DNA from: Gammaproteobacteria bacterium
GTDB lineage: Bacteria > Pseudomonadota > Gammaproteobacteria > Steroidobacterales > Steroidobacteraceae
Assembly (NCBI GenBank): GCA_028293725.1
Contig: JAQGOE010000173.1
Location: 1-10,787 of the forward strand
Reading direction: 5' to 3'
Length of the DNA: 10,787 nucleotides
Positions within the stretch are counted from its first letter, which is position 1, and each line of letters opens with the position of its first letter. This document shows positions 1 to 5,656 of this stretch, in pieces. The notes under the pieces are model-generated. The model was given only the letters and a program-made list of their open reading frames with translations. It was not told where the DNA came from and searched no databases. A program made the position numbers and the translations under genes.

Positions 1-676
1 CGAGGCTCGGATCCAACATGATGGCCTTGTCATAGTCGGCGAGCGCGCGGGAGTCGTCACCGCTGTCAACATAGGCGCGTCCCCTGTTTACGTAGGTTTT
101 CGCGTTGAGTTTGACGTCTCTGAAATCCAATTCCAGTGCCTTGGTGTAGTCCTCGATCGCGCCAGCGAGATTGCCGTTGTCCTGATATAGGAAGGCGCGG
201 TTTCTCCGAGCTGTACCAACGACTTCAGGCGGCTCCCTGTGGTCCTCAATGACACGTGTGCAACTGGTTAGCGCTACATCAGGGGTGCCGGAGCCGCACA
301 ATTGCCGGTTTGAGCCGTTGTGGACCGGGCGCTGGCCTGACACACCCTGCGCGCTCCGGAATGAATCAAAATGTCCTTCACGAAGCCCGCGAATCGTCAG
401 TTTCGCCAGGTTTTTGAGCTGCTCGGCCGTGCCGCACAGGGGTTGCGAGATATGAGGTCCCAAGGCAACCTCCTGATGACAGAAAACTTTCTCGCCGTGA
501 TCGCTTCGGCCATCTATCCATTTGAAACCGCGGTTGAGCACCGCCCGTTCGTCGGGTGTGAAATCAGGGCTGGGCGCCGTGGGCGTGCTGGTGCCGGCAG
601 TGGTGTCGCTCGCCGATGCCTGCGACGCCGTAAGGGCCACAACACCGATGGCAATCAGACTAACTACGAAGCGCAC
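1..676 (-). CDS. Secreted TPR-repeat protein, partial (C-terminus beyond left edge)
   Basis: The reverse strand is open from 676 to the left edge, giving 225 codons without a stop. The start is a GTG at 676 preceded, 9 bases upstream, by a full AAGGAGG ribosome binding site (686-692). Residues 1-22 form a signal peptide (hydrophobic core about 4-17, ASA before a likely cut after residue 22), followed by a Ser/Thr/Pro-rich linker to about 40. A middle region holds four cysteines (66, 81, 127, 139); the first two sit in an arrangement like the C..E...G..I....C.T motif of small secreted gammaproteobacterial proteins. Two tetratricopeptide repeats follow: about 155-184 (core AIEDYTKALELD) and about 192-225 (core ALADYDKAIMLDP). 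Such repeats mediate protein contacts, here presumably in the periplasm. More repeats may lie beyond the edge. The exact function is unknown. It lies 63 bases after the LEA-type lipoprotein gene and seems to have its own -10 box. Confidence 0.88.
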   Translation of the reverse strand, partial: MRFVVSLIAIGVVALTASQASASDTTAGTSTPTAPSPDFTPDERAVLNRGFKWIDGRSDHGEKVFCHQEVALGPHISQPLCGTAEQLKNLAKLTIRGLREGHFDSFRSAQGVSGQRPVHNGSNRQLCGSGTPDVALTSCTRVIEDHREPPEVVGTARRNRAFLYQDNGNLAGAIEDYTKALELDFRDVKLNAKTYVNRGRAYVDSGDDSRALADYDKAIMLDPSL

Positions 677-702
677 TATGGGTACCCTCCTTCCCTGGAG
701 AT

Positions 703-708
703 ATTATA
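703..708 (-). promoter_or_regulatory. Putative -10 box (TATAAT) for the TPR-protein gene
   Basis: On the reverse strand the 63-base gap before the TPR gene holds an exact TATAAT about 26 bases upstream of its GTG start, so a transcript from here would have a leader of roughly 20 bases including the ribosome binding site. No good -35 element lies 16-18 bases further upstream. The nearest TTG-type hexamer (TTGCCC) would leave a 20-base spacer. The box suggests the gene can be transcribed independently of the glycogen operon. Confidence 0.45.
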
Positions 709-739
709 ACGATCGGCGGCGCCCCACGGGGCAAGGCAA

Positions 740-1183
740 CTACTGCAGCCTGAACGTCCCATGCTGATCAAACGGCACCGACCGCAACAGCCCTTCCGAG
801 AGGGAGATCCGCCCCACGAGGTGGTACTCCACGTTTGCGTCGGTTCCGTGGCTCAACAGGCTGATGATGGTGCCCGCCATGTTGGCGGTCATGTTCATGT
901 CGAATTCGGCCTCACCGAGCGCCGGAACGACGAAGCTCGCGGCGGATTCGCCATGCGCGAACTCTTGCCCGTTCACATCCAGGGTGTAGGTGATGCCCTT
1001 GATGGGCAGCACGCGATCGTTGGGGTTCTCGACGTGCATGCGCACTTTGAGCTTCTGTTGCCAGAGCGCGCCCTTCTGCAACTCAACGCCCACGACCGAC
1101 AGGTGCGGCGCCTGCAGTTTCGGCACGATCAGCGAGCAGCCCGAGAGTCCGAGCAACACTACAAAAATCGAAAGAGCTCTCAC
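740..1183 (-). CDS. LEA14/WHy-domain (LEA type 2 family) lipoprotein
   Basis: A 147-residue protein from the preferred GTG start at 1183, which has a GGAG motif 9 bases upstream. An ATG at 1225 in the same frame would overlap malQ by 23 bases, lacks a ribosome binding site and would give 161 residues. From the GTG, residues 1-15 form a lipoprotein signal ending in the lipobox LSGC, with the lipidated cysteine at 16. Serine at +2 suggests sorting to the outer membrane rather than retention in the inner membrane. The mature part is a single WHy/LEA_2 domain with the usual pattern: an early P-x-L strand, a central VENPND (the family's NPN-type turn), LPIKGITYTLDVNG, a GES strand and VPALGEAEF. 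The family includes plant late-embryogenesis proteins and bacterial desiccation-related proteins; molecular roles in bacteria are poorly defined. It is the last gene of the glycogen block, 19 bases after malQ, so co-transcription is likely. Confidence 0.88.
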   Translation of the reverse strand: MRALSIFVVLLGLSGCSLIVPKLQAPHLSVVGVELQKGALWQQKLKVRMHVENPNDRVLPIKGITYTLDVNGQEFAHGESAASFVVPALGEAEFDMNMTANMAGTIISLLSHGTDANVEYHLVGRISLSEGLLRSVPFDQHGTFRLQ

Positions 1184-1202
1184 CGACCCCACTCCGTATC
1201 GC

Positions 1203-2561
1203 CTAAGCGCGACCGTAAATTCCATTGAGGTGTCTGAAGTGACCTGCCAGGTCCGACGTCAACGCGCCCGGACCCAGGCGCCAGCTCCAGTTGCCGCTGG
1301 CGGTGCCCGGCGTGTTGAGGCGCGCTTCCGGGCCGAGCGCCAGTAGATCCTGCGCGGGAACGATCGCCAGTAGCCCAACGGAGCCGAGCGCGGTCCGGGT
1401 CAGCACTTCCGGCATGGACCCCGGGGTGACCCGTAGGAAATCGTCCACCCCGCGGCGGGCGTTTTCCGGCAACGTCGAATACCAGCCCAGCGTCGTGTCG
1501 TTATCGTGCGTGCCGGTATAAACGACGCTGTCGTGTTCGTGCATGTGGGGCAAGTGAGGGTTGGTCGCCTCACCGCTGAAACCGAATTGGAGGACCCGCA
1601 TGCCCGGCAGCCCGAAGCCTTTGCGGAGCGACTCGACATCGGGCGTAATGACACCGAGGTCTTCGGCCACGATTGGCAGATCGCCCAGATCATCCCACAA
1701 CAAGCCCATCAACTCCTCGCCCGGCGTCGGTCGCCACTCGCCGCCGCGCGCATCGGGTGCACCGGCCGGCACCGCCCAATAAGCGGCGAGCGCGCGAAAG
1801 TGGTCGATTCTGAGGACGTCGACGCGTTGCATCTGCGCCGCGACACGATCGCGCCAGAGTTTGAAGTGGTCGCGACGGATCACGTCCCAGTTGTAGAGCG
1901 GGTTCCCCCAGAGCTGTCCGGTGACGGAGAAGTAGTCCGGGGGAACGCCGGCCACGGCGGTTGGATGCCCGGTGGCATCCAACTGAAACTGCTCACGATG
2001 CGCCCAGGCCTCCGCGGAGTCGGGCGCTACGTAGAACGGTAAATCGCCAAACAACCTTATACCGCGCGTGTTGGCATGCTCACGCAATCTGTGCCACTGG
2101 GTGAAGAATGCGAACTGCACGCCCTTAACGCGATCGAGCTCTGCCGTGTACTTTTGTCTGGCGCGGGTGAGCGCGTCAGGAATACGGTCCCGCAATTCCG
2201 GCGGCCAACTCCACCACGGCGCGCCGCCATGCACGAAGCTCAACACTTCGAACAGCGCATAGTCTTCGAGCCAGTATTTCGCGCCTTCGAGAAAGGCAGG
2301 ATAGGCGCCGGAATTCAGGTCCGGCCATTCGGTGGAATCGATGAAAGCCGGGTTGCCCGCGTAATCGGAGCGCACCCAATACGGCGAGCCATCGGAGCCC
2401 GTCGGCCCGACCGGGAGGATCTGCCATACGGAGAACCCAGCCGTGGCCAGCCAGTCAATGAACGCACGACCGCTGCGTCCGAGGCCGCCTTCGAGCGAGC
2501 CCATGTGGAGCAGTACACCTGCGCGGCGGCGATCGAAGACGGGCAGACGCTCGGTTGCCAC
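1203..2561 (-). CDS. malQ: 4-alpha-glucanotransferase (amylomaltase, GH77), compact form
   Basis: Cytoplasmic enzyme that moves alpha-1,4-glucan segments between maltodextrins, turning short oligosaccharides into longer ones that phosphorylase can use. It has 452 residues. The GTG start at 2561 has AGGAG 9 bases upstream, and that site overlaps the stop codon of the GH57 gene. GH77 landmarks are clear: N-terminal RRAGVLLH (12-19), WQILPVGPTG (46-55), RIDHFR with nucleophile D253, AEDLG with acid/base E300, THDND with stabilising D353, and LNTPGT (415-420). All three catalytic residues are in place. Relative to T. aquaticus amylomaltase (D293, E340, D395, about 500 residues, from memory) they lie 40-42 positions earlier. 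The loss maps between the first strands (IDSTEWP, 74-80) and the WLEDYALF helix (97-104), where the usual helical insertion is absent. It sits 12 bases after GH57 and is probably translationally linked to it. Confidence 0.95.
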   Translation of the reverse strand: MATERLPVFDRRRAGVLLHMGSLEGGLGRSGRAFIDWLATAGFSVWQILPVGPTGSDGSPYWVRSDYAGNPAFIDSTEWPDLNSGAYPAFLEGAKYWLEDYALFEVLSFVHGGAPWWSWPPELRDRIPDALTRARQKYTAELDRVKGVQFAFFTQWHRLREHANTRGIRLFGDLPFYVAPDSAEAWAHREQFQLDATGHPTAVAGVPPDYFSVTGQLWGNPLYNWDVIRRDHFKLWRDRVAAQMQRVDVLRIDHFRALAAYWAVPAGAPDARGGEWRPTPGEELMGLLWDDLGDLPIVAEDLGVITPDVESLRKGFGLPGMRVLQFGFSGEATNPHLPHMHEHDSVVYTGTHDNDTTLGWYSTLPENARRGVDDFLRVTPGSMPEVLTRTALGSVGLLAIVPAQDLLALGPEARLNTPGTASGNWSWRLGPGALTSDLAGHFRHLNGIYGRA

Positions 2562-2573
2562 GGGCGAGGGCTC

Positions 2574-4286
2574 CTAGTCCGCGTAGGCCCGGCGCATCGC
2601 TCCGCCGTGTTCGGCATGGCCGCCGCCGACGGAGATCGGGTGCGCCAGGGTCGGAGGCGCTTCGAGACCGAGCAGGTGATAGAGATTCACCAGTTGGCGT
2701 CGATAGAGGCGATCGAACTGGGTTACGGCGTCGGTGGGATTGTAATCGCCGAACCACCAGAACCAGTCGGAGCTCTCGCACAAGGCGAGCTGGTGCTCGG
2801 CCGCGGCCCTGCGAGTGGGGTCGAGCGAGCCGGAATGCAGTACACGATCGAAGGCCAACTTAGCCTCGCACAGCAAATCCCAGGCGCGGTTCTTCGCAGG
2901 ATCGCCCATCCACGTCGCCAGCGTACCGTGCACCCAGCTGCCCGCCTTCACTCTGTGCAGAGGCGCGGGCTCGATGCCGCGCGCGAGACAGTCGGACAAC
3001 GTCGTCAATTCCAGCAACGGGTGATTCGCCAGCAGCGAGTAGAGCGCTCGCAGGAAGTAATACCCGTTGAAGGGGTAATGTTCCCACGCATTCTCGCCAT
3101 CCAAGGCGATGAGGACGGCGTGGCCGGGAGCGTGTGCATACTTACGCGCGAGCTGGGCTACTTCGTTGACGAGGTTGTGTGCAGCGTCGTCACCGTGCCA
3201 GGTCGCGTAAGTAAAGCCGATGAGATCGGACAGAGCATCGTCACGGAAGAAACAGCTCAATCCAGCGCCCGGCAAGCGGTAAGGGCGATCGAATGAGAAC
3301 GGATTGTGGGCCGTGTGACGATCACCCTGCTCCAGGCAGCCGCGCAGCACATTGTTGCTGGTCGCGGCCCAGCGGAATTCGTGGCGATCGAGCAGCTCGA
3401 GGGTGTCGCGGCTTATCGCGCCCTCCGAGGGCCAGCAGCCCGTCGGACGCGCGCCGAAGGCTTCGGTAAAGACTCGAATGGATTCTTCGACGTGCCACGC
3501 CGCGCGCGCCGCACCGCCGGGATAGGAAGCGTGCTCCGGGAGCGGCATGTTAGGAACCGCGTCGCGAGCGGACTTGAAGTCGAACAACAGCGGAATGATG
3601 GGATGCGCGTAGGGCGTCACCGAGAGCTCGATCTGCCCCCGCTCGAACAGGGCCCTATAGCGAGGAATCACCGTGCTGATGAGGTCACCGATGAGCGCGA
3701 GCAACTGGCGCCGATGTGCCGCGGTGAAGTCGCGTCCGCGCTCGGTGAGATCGCTCACCAACGGATCGAAGCGACGCACCGTCTCTCCCAGCCAGGCCAG
3801 GTGATACCACACCGCAAGATCATGGATGAGCTGGTCGGAAGCGTAGGTAATCCGCTCCGGTGTCGCGAGCGTCTCCGCTAACGTCGCGATCTCGAGATAA
3901 GGACCGAAGCGCTCGATCATCTGCTTGCGCTGCGCGCGCAGACAGGAGCGCAACAACTCGAGCCGCGTGGCAGGCTCGGTCGGCACCGGGTCGGGACCCA
4001 ACAGAGCAAGCACGGCATCGGGCAAGGGCGCACCGAAACTCAAATGATCGCCAACCCGCCGGGCGATCTCCTGGACCTGCTCGATGAGCACCGGTGAGAA
4101 GTTGACGACGGCGCGCGCGGCCGGATTTCCCTCCAGGTGCGCGGCCATATCGGTGTAGTCCTTGATGGCATGGAGGTACGTCCAGGGAAGAACGTATTGC
4201 CCTGTCAAAGCATCGCGGTACTGCGGCTGATGCATGTGCCACAGCAGAACGACGGGTAGGCGTGGCACGTTCGGCGTAACGCTCAT
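2574..4286 (-). CDS. GH57 family glycoside hydrolase (alpha-amylase / 4-alpha-glucanotransferase type)
   Basis: A 570-residue cytoplasmic alpha-glucan-active enzyme with no signal peptide. The five GH57 conserved regions can be followed: HMHQP (17-21), TPYAHPIIPLL (224-234), WPSE with the expected nucleophile E288 (285-288), FRDDALSDLIGF with the expected acid/base D349 (347-358), and DGENAWEHYPFNG (396-408). A helical C-terminal part (about 449-545) with GSWVHG and SSDWFWWFGDYNPTD follows. HMHQP differs from the HxHxPYVR-like opening of GH57 branching enzymes as I recall them, so a hydrolase or glucanotransferase seems more likely than a branching enzyme; specificity cannot be settled by reading. 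The ATG overlaps the glgC stop in an ATGA (4283-4286), has no clear ribosome binding site of its own, and is probably translated by coupling. Lying between glgC and malQ, it most likely trims or remodels glycogen or maltodextrins. Confidence 0.92.
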   Translation of the reverse strand: MSVTPNVPRLPVVLLWHMHQPQYRDALTGQYVLPWTYLHAIKDYTDMAAHLEGNPAARAVVNFSPVLIEQVQEIARRVGDHLSFGAPLPDAVLALLGPDPVPTEPATRLELLRSCLRAQRKQMIERFGPYLEIATLAETLATPERITYASDQLIHDLAVWYHLAWLGETVRRFDPLVSDLTERGRDFTAAHRRQLLALIGDLISTVIPRYRALFERGQIELSVTPYAHPIIPLLFDFKSARDAVPNMPLPEHASYPGGAARAAWHVEESIRVFTEAFGARPTGCWPSEGAISRDTLELLDRHEFRWAATSNNVLRGCLEQGDRHTAHNPFSFDRPYRLPGAGLSCFFRDDALSDLIGFTYATWHGDDAAHNLVNEVAQLARKYAHAPGHAVLIALDGENAWEHYPFNGYYFLRALYSLLANHPLLELTTLSDCLARGIEPAPLHRVKAGSWVHGTLATWMGDPAKNRAWDLLCEAKLAFDRVLHSGSLDPTRRAAAEHQLALCESSDWFWWFGDYNPTDAVTQFDRLYRRQLVNLYHLLGLEAPPTLAHPISVGGGHAEHGGAMRRAYAD

Positions 4287-5554
4287 GCCAGGCTGCGCAA
4301 CATGTCCGCCGTCACGAGAACGACACCTTTATCGGTGACATGGAAGCGGGTCGCATCGGAGGCGCGATCCATTCCGATGGTCATGCCATCCGGAATCTCG
4401 CAGCCCTCGTCGAGGATCGCACCGCGAATCACACACCCCCGCCCGATTTCCACGTGCGGCAGGATGACGGAGGTCTGAATACTGCTGCCCTCGTCTATGC
4501 GGACGTCGGAGAACAGCAGCGACTCTCGCACCACGGCGCCGGAGATGATGCACCCGCCGGAAACCATGGAGTTGATCGCCACGCCGCGCCGGCCATCCTC
4601 ATCGAGGATGAACTTCGCCGGCGGCTGCTGGACCTGGTAGGTCCAGATGGGCCAGTCCTGGTCGTAGATGTTGAGTTCGGGTTTCACGTGTACGAGTTCG
4701 AGGCTCGCGTCATAGTAGGCATCGATCGTACCTACATCGCGCCAGTAACTCTGCGCTCGGGTCTTCACATCCTGGAACGGGTAGGCAAACACCTGCAGGT
4801 TGCCGGCGATCGCCTTCGGGAGGATGTCCTTGCCGAAGTCGTGGGCGGATTTCTCATCGGCAGCATCTTCAGCGAGCATCTTCTCGAGCAGCCGGGTATT
4901 GAAGACGTAAATGCCCATCGAGGCGAGGATGGCATCGGGCCGGCTCGGCAACGTGTCGGGGACCGCGGGCTTCTCCGAAAACTTCGTCACACGGTTCCAC
5001 TCGGTGGCAGTCAACACGCCGAAGTGAACCGAATCGGGCGCGGGAACCTCCACGACGCCCACGGTGATGTCGGCCCCCTTCTCGACGTGGTAGGCGATCA
5101 TCGGACCGTAGTCCATCTTGTAGATGTGATCGCCGGCCAGCACGAGGACGTGCTTGGGTCGATGCGACAGGATGAGCTCGATGTTCTGATGAACCGCATC
5201 GGAGGTGCCGCGGTACCAGACGGGGCCGATCTGTTGCTGCGCCGGGATGGTCTCGACGAATTCGCCGAATTCGCCGCGCAGGTAGCTCCAGCCCCGTTGC
5301 ACGTGCTGGATGAGCGACTGTGCCTTGTACTGCGTGAGGATGGAGATCTGGCGGATCCCGGAATTCACACAATTCGAGAGCACGAAATCGATGATGCGGA
5401 ACTTCCCGCCAAAGGGCGTCGCGGGCTTGCAGCGGTGCGCGGTGAGATCTTTCAGCCGCTCGCCGCGCCCGCCAGCCATGATGATTGCAAGAGTGCCGCC
5501 CGTCAGGCGGCTCACGTAGCGTCCGGATGAGGCTCGCGCGGGCTGTCGAGGCAT
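4283..5554 (-). CDS. glgC: Glucose-1-phosphate adenylyltransferase (ADP-glucose pyrophosphorylase)
   Basis: Catalyses ATP + glucose-1-phosphate to ADP-glucose + PPi, the committed step of bacterial glycogen synthesis. Its 423 residues are close to the 431 of E. coli GlgC. The nucleotide-binding opening is MAGGRGERLKDLT (26-38), followed by KPATPFGGKFRIIDF (43-57), WYRGTSDAVHQN (113-124), catalytic D142 in AGDHIYK, the sugar-phosphate lysine K195 in FSEKPA, HDFGKD (238-243) and YWRDVGT (270-276). The C-terminus (about 325-423) is the left-handed beta-helix domain with repeated I/V-G-G-type turns. Residues that bind activator or AMP in E. coli are partly changed (K39 is H40, H46 is P47, R130 is S130, R419 is A416), so allosteric control may differ. 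The ATG at 5554 has no obvious ribosome binding site; an in-frame GTG at 5515 is no better. It follows glgP by 102 bases and overlaps GH57 by 4. Confidence 0.96.
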   Translation of the reverse strand: MPRQPARASSGRYVSRLTGGTLAIIMAGGRGERLKDLTAHRCKPATPFGGKFRIIDFVLSNCVNSGIRQISILTQYKAQSLIQHVQRGWSYLRGEFGEFVETIPAQQQIGPVWYRGTSDAVHQNIELILSHRPKHVLVLAGDHIYKMDYGPMIAYHVEKGADITVGVVEVPAPDSVHFGVLTATEWNRVTKFSEKPAVPDTLPSRPDAILASMGIYVFNTRLLEKMLAEDAADEKSAHDFGKDILPKAIAGNLQVFAYPFQDVKTRAQSYWRDVGTIDAYYDASLELVHVKPELNIYDQDWPIWTYQVQQPPAKFILDEDGRRGVAINSMVSGGCIISGAVVRESLLFSDVRIDEGSSIQTSVILPHVEIGRGCVIRGAILDEGCEIPDGMTIGMDRASDATRFHVTDKGVVLVTADMLRSLA

Positions 5555-5656
5555 GTTGCGGCTACTGCTTCATTGTTGCAGGTACTAAACCCCAGGAATC
5601 CGGGACACGCAAGCTACAGAGCTCGAATTTCGGAACATTATCCCGGGGCTTGACCA
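5555..5656 (-). promoter_or_regulatory. glgP-glgC intergenic gap, possible weak internal promoter
   Basis: This 102-base gap is the widest inside the glycogen block. On the reverse strand it contains TTGCGT, 17 bases of spacer and TTTAGT, a weak sigma-70-like pair (about 4 of 6 matches each) about 30 bases before the glgC start. I see no strong hairpin followed by a T run, so read-through from glgP is plausible. No convincing ribosome binding site precedes glgC. Confidence 0.2.

Noticed and set aside
249..709. Plus-strand open frames in the first 700 bases
   Set aside because: They are antisense to the TPR gene, whose signal peptide, ribosome binding site and repeats support the minus strand.
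721..732. GCCCCACGGGGC as a terminator between the lipoprotein and TPR genes
   Set aside because: The stem is only 4-5 base pairs with a tiny loop and no T run follows on the minus strand.
761..1228. A 155-codon plus-strand open frame opposite the LEA-type lipoprotein gene
   Set aside because: The minus-strand frame has a lipobox and a complete WHy domain, while this one is His/Arg-rich and featureless.
2076..3296. A 406-codon plus-strand open frame opposite malQ and GH57
   Set aside because: It lies wholly antisense to two well-supported enzyme genes. Its product is rich in Arg/Gly/Val without domain features, and long antisense frames are expected in GC-rich codon usage.
4340..5530. A 396-codon plus-strand open frame opposite glgC
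   Set aside because: It mirrors the codon pattern of glgC on the other strand and shows no recognisable motifs, signal or ribosome binding site context.
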